A stretch of DNA of 64,000 bases, from positions 248,001 through 312,000 of the forward strand of contig NZ_VLKP01000002.1 in the NCBI RefSeq assembly GCF_007830115.1, written 5' to 3'. Of this stretch, positions 23,890-33,776 are shown piece by piece (the first letter of the stretch is position 1; the number at the start of each line of letters is the position of its first letter). The notes beneath the pieces are model-generated. The model worked only from the letters and a program-made list of their open reading frames with translations, did not search any database and was not told the DNA's origin. The stretch is from Aerolutibacter ruishenii. GTDB lineage: Bacteria; Pseudomonadota; Gammaproteobacteria; Xanthomonadales; Xanthomonadaceae. The translations under genes were made by a program, and so were the position numbers.

Positions 23890-26800
23890 ATGCCGTTGAA
23901 CGAAGACACGCTGGTCCAGCAGACCACCGCCGACTACCTACGTGACGCGCTGGGTTGGCGCAGCGAGTATGCGTACAACACCGAGGTGCTGGGCCCGGAG
24001 GGGAGCTTCGGCCGCAAGAGCGAGCAGGAGGTGGTGCTGACCCGCATCCTGGGCGAGAAACTGATTGCGTTGAATCCGGGCCTGCCCGACGCCGCCTACC
24101 GGGATGCGCTGCGCCAGATCGTGGAGGTGGGCGCCGGCCTGCGCGGCATGGCGGCCAACCGCGAGAAATACCAGCTTCTCCGCGACGGGGTGAAGGTCAG
24201 CTACCGCAAGCCCGACGGCACGCTGGAAGCGCGCACCCTGCGCGTGTTCGACTTCGACACCCCGGAGAACAACGACTTCCTGGCCGTGCGCGAGCTGTGG
24301 GTCAAGGGCGAGCTGTACCGGCGCCGGCCCGACATCATCGGCTTCGTCAACGGCCTCCCGCTGCTGTTCATCGAATGCAAGACCATCCACAAGAACCTGC
24401 GCAAGGCCTTCGACCAGAACCTGAAGGACTACCAGGACACCATCCCGCATCTGTTCCACCACAACGCCTTCCTGCTGCTGGCCAACGGCAGCGAGGCCAA
24501 GGTCGGCGCGCTGGGCGGCAAGTACGAGCACTTCCACAACTGGAAGCGGCTGGAGGAAGCCGAGCCCGGCGTGGTGGACATGGAGACACTGCTGAAGGGC
24601 GTCTGCGATAAGCGCAATTTCCTTGACTTGTTCGAGAACTTCATCCTGTTCGACGACGTGGGCGAGCGCACCATCAAGATCGTGGCGCGCAACCACCAGT
24701 TCCTGGGCGTGAACCGCGCCATCCGCGCCGTGGCCAATCGCGCGCAGAACCAAGGCAAGCTGGGCGTGTTCTGGCACACGCAAGGTAGCGGCAAGAGCTA
24801 TTCGATGCTGTTCTTCACCCGCAAGGTGCACCGGCGGGTGGGCGGCAACTACACCTTCGTGATCGTCACCGACCGCGAAGACCTGGACGGCCAGATCTAC
24901 CAGACCTACGTGGGCTGCGGCGTGGTGGGAGAGGGCGACGACGCCCGCGCGGCTAGCGGCACGCACCTGAAAGCCCTGCTGGGCCAGCACAAGGGCTACG
25001 TCTTCAGCCTGGTGCAAAAGTTCAACGAGCAGGTGGACCCGGACAACCCGTATTCGCGGCGCGACGACGTCATCGTGATCAGCGACGAGGCGCACCGCAC
25101 CCAGTACGGCACGCTGGCGCTCAACATGCGCAATGCCCTGCCGGGCGCCAGCTACATCGGCTTCACCGGCACCCCGCTGATGGGCGACGACGAGGTGACG
25201 CGCCGGGTCTTCGGCGACTACGTCTCCACCTATGACTTCCAGCGCGCGGTGGACGACGGCGCCACCGTGCCCCTGTACTACGACGCCCGCGGCGAGAAGC
25301 TCAAGGTCGCCACCGACGACCTGAACCAGCGCATCGCCGACAAGCTGGCCGAGTTCGAGGACGAGCTCAACGCCGATCCGGACGCCCAGCGGCGGCTGGA
25401 ACAGGCCATGGGCCGCGATTACCACGTCATCACGGCCGGCGAGCGCCTAGACCGAATTGCCCGAGACTTCGTGAAGCACTACGCCGAAGGCTGGGAAAGT
25501 GGCAAGGCAATGTTTGTATGCATTGACAAGCCGACCTGCGTGCGGATGCACGGGCTAATTGAAAAGTATTGGACGGAGCACATTCATGCGCTGAGCATCG
25601 AGAAGAATCGGGAATCAGACCTCCAGGCCTTGGCCCAACGTGAGCGCCAGCTCAGGTGGATGGGCAGCACCCGCTTTGCTGTGGTGGTGAGCGAGGAGCA
25701 GGGCGAAGTTGAGCGGTTCCAGAAGCTAGGTCTGGATATCAAGCCGCATCGGCGGCTCATGAAGGAAGGCTGGAGCGTCCCCGGTGCCCCGAGGCCGCTG
25801 AGCATGGAGGATGCATTCAAGTCGACCGAGCATCCGTTCCGGGTCGCGATTGTGTGCGCCATGTGGTTGACCGGATTCGACGTTCCCAGCTTGGGCACGC
25901 TCTATCTGGACAAGCCACTTAAGGCCCACACCCTCATGCAGGCCATCGCCCGCGCCAACCGCGTGGCCGAAGGTAAGACGAACGGGCTGATCGTGGACTA
26001 CTGCGGGATTCTGAAGAACTTGCGGCACGCCTTGGCCACCTTTGCTGGAACGGGGGCGGACGGTGTGACGGGCGATGGCGAGGGGACAGATCCCGCCCAG
26101 CCCGAGGAGGCGTTGCTCGATCGACTGGATGCCTCGCTTGCCGAGCTTTCTGTGTGGATGGAAAAGCGCGGGATCCCACTGTCGACAATCCTGGATAGTG
26201 CTGGGTTCGCACGCAATAAAGCCATCGTGGACGCCAAGGAATCCATCAATGAGAACGACGAGGTGCGGAAGCGCTTCGAGCTCATGGCCAGGGATGTTGC
26301 CAACCGTTTCAAAGCCTGCGTTCACGTCGATGGCGTTAATGCACGGCGCGCCCGCGTAGACGTGGTCAATGTCGTCTACAAGAGCCTGCAGCAGGATGTG
26401 GAAAAGACGGACATCAGCCACATCATCAACGCACTGCGGAGTGAGGTCGATTCAGCGATCGTGACAGCCGAGCCCCCGGAACTTGGGCCGGATGGTCGAT
26501 CGCTCAATGATCGGCATCTCTTCGATATCAGCAAGATCGACTTCCAGCAGCTGCTGAAAGAGTTCCAGAGCAGCCGGCGAAAGCACACGGTGGTCCAAAG
26601 CCTAAAGGCAATCATCGAGTCGCGCTTGGCCCAGCTGCTCAAGTTGAATCCCCTGCGTAATGACTTGCAGGCGCGGTACGAAGAGATCGTGGCCGAGTAC
26701 AACAAAGAGAAGGATCGAGCCACCATCGAAGCAACTTTCCAGCATCTCACCTTGCTGACTGAGAAGATGAGCGAGGAAGAGCATCGGGCCGTGGAGATGG

Positions 26801-27126
26801 GCTTGGACGAAGAGTCCTTGGCCCTGTTCGACCTGCTTCGCAAGCCCGATCTGGACAAGGCAAGCATCGAAAAGCTGAAGACGGTGTCCAAGGGCCTGCT
26901 ATCGGCCGTGAAGATGCGTTTGGCGGAGATCTCCAACTGGCAGGCCACGGAGACCAACCGGGATGCGGTTCGCGTCGTGATCCACGACTATCTTTACGCT
27001 GACGCCACCGGGCTTCCGGTCGATGCCTACGACGAGGACGATATCGACACCTTGGCGGGCGATGTTTTCCGGCATGTCTGGAGGGCATACCCCACGTTGC
27101 CATCGCCCATTTATGCGAATAGCTGA
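23890..27126 (+). CDS. hsdR: Type I restriction-modification endonuclease/translocase subunit
   Basis: This 1078-residue protein has an N-terminal nuclease with RRPDIIGFVNG and E162-C-K164, the PD-ExK core. A superfamily 2 motor follows: QGSGKS at 298-303, a DEAHR box about residue 400 and a late QAIARANR motif VI. A helical C-terminal domain contacts HsdM. The enzyme translocates and cuts unmodified DNA far from the site. It starts 25 bp after hsdS and is the last gene of the element; 155 bp remain to the right boundary. All motor and nuclease motifs are intact. Confidence 0.92.
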   Translation: MPLNEDTLVQQTTADYLRDALGWRSEYAYNTEVLGPEGSFGRKSEQEVVLTRILGEKLIALNPGLPDAAYRDALRQIVEVGAGLRGMAANREKYQLLRDGVKVSYRKPDGTLEARTLRVFDFDTPENNDFLAVRELWVKGELYRRRPDIIGFVNGLPLLFIECKTIHKNLRKAFDQNLKDYQDTIPHLFHHNAFLLLANGSEAKVGALGGKYEHFHNWKRLEEAEPGVVDMETLLKGVCDKRNFLDLFENFILFDDVGERTIKIVARNHQFLGVNRAIRAVANRAQNQGKLGVFWHTQGSGKSYSMLFFTRKVHRRVGGNYTFVIVTDREDLDGQIYQTYVGCGVVGEGDDARAASGTHLKALLGQHKGYVFSLVQKFNEQVDPDNPYSRRDDVIVISDEAHRTQYGTLALNMRNALPGASYIGFTGTPLMGDDEVTRRVFGDYVSTYDFQRAVDDGATVPLYYDARGEKLKVATDDLNQRIADKLAEFEDELNADPDAQRRLEQAMGRDYHVITAGERLDRIARDFVKHYAEGWESGKAMFVCIDKPTCVRMHGLIEKYWTEHIHALSIEKNRESDLQALAQRERQLRWMGSTRFAVVVSEEQGEVERFQKLGLDIKPHRRLMKEGWSVPGAPRPLSMEDAFKSTEHPFRVAIVCAMWLTGFDVPSLGTLYLDKPLKAHTLMQAIARANRVAEGKTNGLIVDYCGILKNLRHALATFAGTGADGVTGDGEGTDPAQPEEALLDRLDASLAELSVWMEKRGIPLSTILDSAGFARNKAIVDAKESINENDEVRKRFELMARDVANRFKACVHVDGVNARRARVDVVNVVYKSLQQDVEKTDISHIINALRSEVDSAIVTAEPPELGPDGRSLNDRHLFDISKIDFQQLLKEFQSSRRKHTVVQSLKAIIESRLAQLLKLNPLRNDLQARYEEIVAEYNKEKDRATIEATFQHLTLLTEKMSEEEHRAVEMGLDEESLALFDLLRKPDLDKASIEKLKTVSKGLLSAVKMRLAEISNWQATETNRDAVRVVIHDYLYADATGLPVDAYDEDDIDTLAGDVFRHVWRAYPTLPSPIYANS

Positions 27127-27218
27127 GGCTCGAACCCGCTAGACGCATAGGTATATTTTCACATATATCAGCAACATACCGTGTTTTCGTGCGTCTCACT
27201 GTCGCACGCCCCAACCAT

Positions 27219-27275
27219 AGTTGGAACAGCGGGAAACAACCAAACGTCGAACAAAGTGTCGGAACTTTGGTTGTG
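27219..27275 (-). repeat. TnsB-site-like repeats, right end
   Basis: Related elements include CCAACCATAGTTGGAACAG near 27221, ACAACCAAACGTCGAAC near 27237 and ACAAAGTGTCGGAAC near 27251, ending with TTTGGTTG. They share the ACAA...GT(C/T)G(G)AAC pattern with the left end. The block lies outside any gene, between hsdR and the element boundary. Confidence 0.5.
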
Positions 27276-27281
27276 TGCCCA
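27265..27281 (-). repeat. Right terminal inverted repeat of the Tn7-like element
   Basis: Read on the minus strand from 27281 it begins TGGGCACACAACCAAAG, the counterpart of 272-288. It abuts GTAC (27282-27285), the same four bases that precede the left end. Confidence 0.75.
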
Positions 27282-27302
27282 GTACTGAAAGGCTGACTGC
27301 GC
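27282..27302. other. Right flank of the insertion: target duplication, ancestral stop codon and hairpin arm
   Basis: This chromosomal stretch starts with GTACTGA, also found at 268-274. It contains TGA (27294-27296), which is in frame with the truncated diguanylate cyclase once the element is removed. It ends with CTGACTGCGC (27293-27302), the exact reverse complement of GCGCAGTCAG at 255-264. The uninterrupted site would be a 10-bp stem with a 14-nt loop overlapping the gene end. No T-run follows, so a terminator function is not proven. Confidence 0.75.
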
Positions 27303-27322
27303 CTCGCCCGTTGTGCACTGGT

Positions 27323-27339
27323 TGCACTATATTGGTGCA
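27323..27339. promoter_or_regulatory. NtrC-type operator overlapping the ntrB start
   Basis: TGCACTATATTGGTGCA is a near-perfect palindrome matching the NtrC consensus TGCACC-N5-GGTGCA. It ends immediately before the ntrB ATG at 27340. A site this close to the start suggests repression of the ntrBC operon by its own regulator. The transposon end is only 41 bp further upstream. Confidence 0.75.
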
Positions 27340-28547
27340 ATGACCGGCACCGCCCCCGAGCTCGAGAGCCTGACGACGCCCGTGGCGTGGCTGGACGCGG
27401 TTGGGGTCATCGCCGGATGCAACCAGGCCTTCGCACGCTGGCTGGGGGTCGGCGCGCGAAGGCTGGTCGGGTGGCCGCTGGTTGGGCTGGACGGCGGCGA
27501 CGAGCGTCTGGCCACCGCACTGGCGCGGGTCGCGATCGACGACGGCGCACCGCTGCGCGTGCGCCGGCTGGGCCTGTGCTTCCCCGATGGCGCGCCGCGC
27601 TTCGCCGACCTGTGGCTGAGCCGGCGCGACGATGGCGGCACCCTGGTCGAAGCGCATCCGGTGGATGAATTCCCCGGCGAGGACCCCGCGCAGGTGCTGC
27701 CCTCGGCCCTGTCCGCCGCGCTCAAAGGCCTGGCCCACGAGCTGCGCAACCCGTTGGCCGGGGTCAAGGGCGCCGCACAGCTGCTCGCGCGCCGGGCCGC
27801 CGCGCGCGAGGACAACGCCGACGAACGCGAACTGCTGGCCCTGATCGATGGCGAAGTCGCGCGCCTGACCGGCCTGCTCGACCGCCTGCTCAACCCCGCG
27901 CCGCCGCAGGCGCACGCCCTGCTCAACATCCACGCCGTGCTGGAGCGTGTGCTGCGCCTGGCCGAGGCCGACGCCGGCTGGGCGGTGCAGCTGGTGCGCG
28001 ACTACGACCCCAGCCTGCCCGAGTTCGACGGCGACGCCGACCGCCTGCAGCAGGCGCTGTGGAACCTGGTGCGCAACGCCATCGAGGCCGGCGCCACCCA
28101 CATCACCCTGCGCACCCGCGCCGACCATGGCCTGCGCCTGGGCGACGAGCTGCATCCCGTCGCACTGCGCCTGGAGATCAGCGACGACGGCCGCGGCGTG
28201 CCCGAGGAGCTGGCCGAGCGCCTGTTCCTGCCGCTGGTCACCGGTCGCGCCGAAGGCACCGGCCTGGGCCTGGCGCTGGCGCAGCAGGTGGCGCGCGAAC
28301 ACCGCGGCACGCTGGTCTACCGCTCGCGTCCCGGCCACACCGTGTTCACCCTGCACTTGCCGATGCGGCTGCCCGAACCGCCGGTCGATGTCGCGGACGA
28401 AGCGACGATGGTGCCGAACGCGAACGACGATGGCCGTGCGGAACGCGACAGCGTCGCCGCCACGCCCGCCGCCGCCCCCACCGTCCATTCGCCCATCCCC
28501 GGATCTGGAGAGCACGTACAGGATGCCTCCGGCGAAGGACGTGACGG

Positions 28548-28551
<4 letters not shown>
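27340..28551 (+). CDS. ntrB: Nitrogen regulation sensor kinase NtrB
   Basis: The ATG at 27340 directly follows the operator; the open frame begins earlier but only through the operator. Of 403 residues, 1-110 form a PAS-like sensor without membrane segments, and His133 in LAHELRNPLAG is the phosphorylated residue. N-box NLVRNAIEAG, G1 DDGRGVPEE and G2 GTGLGLALAQQ follow. NtrB phosphorylates or dephosphorylates NtrC under control of PII protein. The last 50 residues are a low-complexity tail. The stop overlaps the ntrC ATG by four bases. A glnA gene, often adjacent, is not visible upstream because the transposon separates the region. Confidence 0.9.
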
Positions 28552-30100
<1,549 letters not shown>

Positions 30101-30104
<4 letters not shown>

Positions 30105-30670
30105 AGCACGTCCTCGTCGCTACCCTCGCCACCGGCCTGCTGGCCGCCTGCGCCACCACCGCACCCACCGGAACCGCATCGCAGTCGACACCCGCAATGG
30201 CCAGCCGTTCCACCGTGGCCAGCGCCCACGTCGCGCTCTCGCCTGCCTCGGCCAGCCTGGTCAGCGGCAAGCTCAGCCTGATGCCGATGGGCAACGGCGT
30301 GCACCTGACTGGCGAGATCGGCGGGCTGGCCCCGGGCAGCACCCACGCCATCCACATCCACGAGAAGGGCGACTGCAGCGCGGCCGACGCCACCAGTGCC
30401 GGCGGCCACTTCAACCCCGGCGCCAGGCCGCACGGCCGCGTGGGCCACGGCGACCACCACGGTGGCGACATGGACAATATCGTCGCCAACGCCGAAGGCG
30501 TGGCCAAGGTCAACGCACATGCCGAGGGCGTGGTGCTCGGCGGTGGCGCGGCCAACGATGTGGTCGGGCGCGCGGTGATCGTGCATGCCGCGGCCGACGA
30601 CTACACCACCCAGCCCACCGGCAACGCCGGCGCGCGCGTGGCGTGCGGGGTGATCAAGGCTTCGCCCTGA
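30101..30670 (+). CDS. sodC: Copper/zinc superoxide dismutase lipoprotein
   Basis: The 189-residue protein begins with a lipoprotein signal ending LLAAC. Metal ligands appear in HAIHIHEKGDC, GGHFNPGARPHG, HGDHHGGDMDN and VHAAADDY. The disulphide pair is the Cys of GDC and the Cys of RVACGVI. It removes periplasmic superoxide. The ATG at 30101 is preceded by AAAGGAGA and overlaps the ntrC stop, so it may be cotranscribed with ntrBC, an unusual partner. Confidence 0.92.
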
Positions 30671-30729
30671 GGTGTGGTGGGTGCGTGGATTCCAGTGCGG
30701 TACACAGTGGTGTGGGCAGAGGACGGTCG

Positions 30730-31212
30730 ATGATGAAACTGCGGGTTCGCGAAGCGCATGCCGCCGACGTTGAGTTGCTCGCGCAGTGGGCGCGGGCGAT
30801 GGCGTGGGAGACCGAGCACAAGCGGCTCGATGAGCGGACGGTCCATGCCGGCGTCGCCGCGGGCCTCGCTGACCCGGCCAAGGCGCGCTATTTCATTGCG
30901 ATGCATGAAGCCGCGGTCGCCGGCCACGAAACCATCGCCGAACCCGTTGGCACGCTGATGCTCACCCGCGAGTGGAGCGACTGGCGCAACGGCGACTGGT
31001 GGTGGATCCAGAGCGTGTACGTACCCGAAGCACACCGCCGCCAGGGCGTGTTCGCCGCCCTGTACCGCCACGTCGAACAGCTCGCCCGCGCCACCGATGG
31101 CGTGGTCGGCCTGCGCCTGTACGTGGAGCGCGACAACGCCAACGCCCATCGCACCTACGAAGCCCTCGGCATGAAGGACGCCGGTTACAACCTGCTCGAA
31201 GCCGAGTTCTGA
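30730..31212 (+). CDS. GNAT-family N-acetyltransferase
   Basis: The 160 residues start at ATG 30730 (a second ATG follows at 30733) after AGAGGACGG. The acetyl-CoA loop is VYVPEAHRRQGVFAALY (motif A, Q/RxxGx(G/A)), and LRLYVERDNANAHRTYEALG is motif B, typical of GNAT enzymes. The substrate is unknown. It stands 59 bp after sodC and may be read from the same transcript. Confidence 0.85.
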   Translation: MMKLRVREAHAADVELLAQWARAMAWETEHKRLDERTVHAGVAAGLADPAKARYFIAMHEAAVAGHETIAEPVGTLMLTREWSDWRNGDWWWIQSVYVPEAHRRQGVFAALYRHVEQLARATDGVVGLRLYVERDNANAHRTYEALGMKDAGYNLLEAEF

Positions 31213-31230
31213 GTCCCGCCCCCCAGCAAC

Positions 31231-32157
31231 TCAGGTCAGCGCTTCACGCGCCAATCCCGCGTCATCGCAGTGCACGAAATTCACCGCCACCCCATGCGCC
31301 GCCAGCACCGCGGCGATCTGCCGCTGCCGCGCCTCGAAATGGCGGTGCTGCCGGTACTGGCGCTCGCGTCCTTCCTCGCTGTCACACGGCGCATCCGGCG
31401 CATAACGCGCGTGCCACGCGGCCGGCGTGAACATCGCGATGCGCGCCTCGCCCTGCGCGTAGCGCACCAGCGGCTCGGGCAGTGCATCCAGCCATGCTTC
31501 GCCGTCGGGTTCCAGCAGCGCGGTTTCCAGCAGCGGCCACAGCGGTGCCAGGCCGGCGTGCTCGTACTGCATCGCCATCATCGCGGCGAGGTCGTGCACG
31601 GTCAGGTAGCGCGCGTGCTCCACCGCCAGCCCGAACGCGTCCTGCGCGGCCAGCGCGGTGTCGGCGCCGGCCATGCCGCGCTCAAGCAGGTCGCGTTCGA
31701 AGGTATCGCCCACGCGCGCGACCACCTCGGCCCCGCCCGACAGCACGAATGGCACCAGCCGCAGCGGCCCACCGATGAAATCCGCCGACGGTGACAGCGC
31801 GCCGGGCAACTGCTGCTCGTGTGCGCCGAAGGCGATGACGCGGCCGGCGTCCAGCGGTGCGGCGGGGTCGCGCGGAGCGCGCGCGGCCAGTTCATCCAGC
31901 TCGCGGTGCAGCGGCCAGCCCGGACGCAGCAGCTCGATCGGATCGAAGTGCGCGCCCACGGTCACCAGTTCCAGCATTGTCGCCTCCGGGGCGAGCTTGG
32001 CCAGATCGCGCGCCACCAGCGCGGCCAGCGCACCAATCTCGGTAGGGGCCAGACGGTCGCGGGCCACCGGCGCATCGCCGCGCAGTTCCAGCGCGAGCGC
32101 GCCCAGTACGTGCAGGGCGGAGGCGGGGGGCGGAGCGGTCTGCGGGGCGACGGACAT
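31231..32157 (-). CDS. Conserved hypothetical protein, 308 residues
   Basis: The start at the ATG of 32157-32155 is chosen for its AGGAAG site; the frame is open further upstream. The protein is soluble with no signal peptide. It has an Ala-rich helical N-terminus, LRLVPFVLSGGAEVVARVGD in the middle, and a basic Arg/Gln-rich C-terminus (RERQYRQHRHFEARQRQ). I recognise no family. It converges with the acetyltransferase gene and diverges from the thiolase gene. Confidence 0.7.
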   Translation of the reverse strand: MSVAPQTAPPPASALHVLGALALELRGDAPVARDRLAPTEIGALAALVARDLAKLAPEATMLELVTVGAHFDPIELLRPGWPLHRELDELAARAPRDPAAPLDAGRVIAFGAHEQQLPGALSPSADFIGGPLRLVPFVLSGGAEVVARVGDTFERDLLERGMAGADTALAAQDAFGLAVEHARYLTVHDLAAMMAMQYEHAGLAPLWPLLETALLEPDGEAWLDALPEPLVRYAQGEARIAMFTPAAWHARYAPDAPCDSEEGRERQYRQHRHFEARQRQIAAVLAAHGVAVNFVHCDDAGLAREALT

Positions 32158-32391
32158 GGGCTTCCTGGGGACAATACGGGGGCGTTTGGAAAGGCGCCGG
32201 GCGGGCGCTACACTCAACCCACATTATGCCCGTCCGGCCGGCTGCTCCCGTTGCAGTCACGCCCACGGTGCCGTTCCGATGGCCGCCAGCCGTTGCCCTG
32301 CCCCTCCGGGCGCACAGGGTGCGACGAGGCACCCGGTACGGCCCGTGCCAGGTTTTGCCTCCCCACCACCACCCGTCCGAGGTACCGCCCG

Positions 32392-33669
32392 ATGCGTCCA
32401 GTCCGTCCCGTTGCCGTGTTGGGTGGCGTCCGCATTCCGTTCTGCCGCCAGAACACCGCCTATACGGATGTCGGCAACCTCGGCATGTCGGTGCGCACGC
32501 TGGGTGCGCTGGTCGAGAAGTTCGGCCTGCACGGCCAGCAGCTGGGCGAAGTGGCGATGGGCGCGGTGATCAAGCATTCCTCCGACTGGAACCTCGGCCG
32601 CGAGGCGGCGCTGTCCTCCGGCCTGTCGCCGCTGACCCCGGGCATTACCCTGCAGCGCGCGTGCGGCACCTCGCTGGACACCATCGTGCACATCGCCAAC
32701 AAGATCGCGGTGGGCCAGATCGAGGCCGGCATCGGCGGCGGTTCCGACACCACCTCCGACGTGCCGATCGTGTACGGGCAGAAGCTGCGCCGCCGCCTGC
32801 TCGCCGCTGCCGCGGCCAAGACGCCCAAGGACAAGCTGGCCGCATTCAAGGGCTTCAAGCTGGCTGAACTCAAGCCCGATTTCCCCGGCGTGGCCGAGCC
32901 GCGCACCGGCAAGTCGATGGGCGAGCACTGCGAGGACATGGCCAAGGAGTGGAACATCGCCCGCGACTCGCAGGACGAGTGGGCGCTGTCCTCGCACAAG
33001 AAGCTGGCCGCGGCGTACGAGCGCGGCTTCTTCGACGACCTGGTGGTGAGCTTCCGCGGCGTCTCGCGCGACAACAACCTGCGCGCGGACTCCACGCTGG
33101 AAAAGCTGGCCTCGCTGAAGCCGGCGTTCGACAAGACCTCCGGCCGCGGCACGCTGACCGCCGGCAACTCCACCCCGCTGACCGATGGCGCCTCCGCGTG
33201 CCTGCTGGCGACCGATGAGTGGGCCGCCGCGCACGGTCACGAAGTGCTGTGCCACCTGCGCGACGCGCAGGTCGCCGCGGTCGATTTCGTGCACGGCGAA
33301 GGCTTGCTGATGGCGCCGACCGTGGCCGTGGCCGAGATGCTGGCGCGCAACAACCTCACCTTGCAGGACTTCGACTTCTACGAGATCCACGAGGCGTTCG
33401 CCGCGCAGGTGCTGTGCACGCTGCGCGCGTGGGAAAGCGAGGAGTACTGCCGCACGCGCCTGGGCCTGCCCGCGGCGATGGGCCGCATCGACCCGGCGAA
33501 GATCAACCCCAACGGCTCGTCGCTGGCGGCGGGTCACCCGTTCGCCGCGACCGGTGCGCGCATCGTGGCTGCAGCGGCCAAGGAGCTGAAGCTGCGCGGC
33601 GGTGGACGCTGCCTGGTCAGCATCTGCACCGCCGGTGGCATGGGCGTGGTGGCGATCCTGGAACGCTGA
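32392..33669 (+). CDS. fadI: Acetyl-CoA C-acyltransferase (FadI-like thiolase)
   Basis: The 425 residues begin at ATG 32392 behind GAGG. The nucleophile Cys is in LQRACGTSLD, the His in NGSSLAAGHPFAATGAR and the second Cys in SICTAGGMG; EIHEAFAAQVL is also typical. It carries out the last step of fatty acid beta-oxidation or the reverse condensation. The length and the KLAAFKGFKLAELKPDFPGV insert resemble the FadI branch rather than FadA. No fadJ partner is adjacent. Confidence 0.85.
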   Translation: MRPVRPVAVLGGVRIPFCRQNTAYTDVGNLGMSVRTLGALVEKFGLHGQQLGEVAMGAVIKHSSDWNLGREAALSSGLSPLTPGITLQRACGTSLDTIVHIANKIAVGQIEAGIGGGSDTTSDVPIVYGQKLRRRLLAAAAAKTPKDKLAAFKGFKLAELKPDFPGVAEPRTGKSMGEHCEDMAKEWNIARDSQDEWALSSHKKLAAAYERGFFDDLVVSFRGVSRDNNLRADSTLEKLASLKPAFDKTSGRGTLTAGNSTPLTDGASACLLATDEWAAAHGHEVLCHLRDAQVAAVDFVHGEGLLMAPTVAVAEMLARNNLTLQDFDFYEIHEAFAAQVLCTLRAWESEEYCRTRLGLPAAMGRIDPAKINPNGSSLAAGHPFAATGARIVAAAAKELKLRGGGRCLVSICTAGGMGVVAILER

Positions 33670-33776
33670 TTTTGGCTGTGGCTGTGGTTGTGGGTGCGGG
33701 AGCGCGATGCCCCCCGCAAGTCGCGGCCCGTTATCCGCTTGGTTGCGGCGCCCCAGTGCCTGTCACCCGCAACTGC

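Larger units (their letters stand above)
272..27281 (+). mobile_element. Tn7-like transposon (TnsAB fusion, TnsC, TniQ) carrying defence cargo
   Basis: The left end begins TGATCAGACAACCATAG and the right end, read inward on the minus strand, begins TGGGCACACAACCAAAG; 13 of 17 bases agree with equal spacing. GTAC flanks both sides (268-271 and 27282-27285), and the direct repeat can be read as GTACTGA because the left end itself starts TGA. A 5-bp Tn7-style duplication GTACT would put the left end at 273. Joining the flanks rebuilds a perfect inverted repeat (255-264 with 27293-27302) and the natural stop codon of the upstream gene. Transposition genes are at 15577-20455, and the rest is cargo of mostly lower GC than the chromosome to the right. 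Whether the central tns genes act on these ends is inferred. Confidence 0.8.

Noticed and set aside
27150-27185. AT-rich GGTAT...ATACC stretch after hsdR as a terminator
   Set aside because: Stems are only five bases with a long loop, and there is no proper T-run; AT-richness near element ends is common.
272-27281. A CRISPR-associated transposon
   Set aside because: No cas genes, no repeat-spacer array and no second tniQ were seen anywhere in the element.
33670-33710. Short TGTGGC-type tandem repeat between the thiolase and hemY genes
   Set aside because: Only about three degenerate units in a convergent intergenic region; no functional sign.
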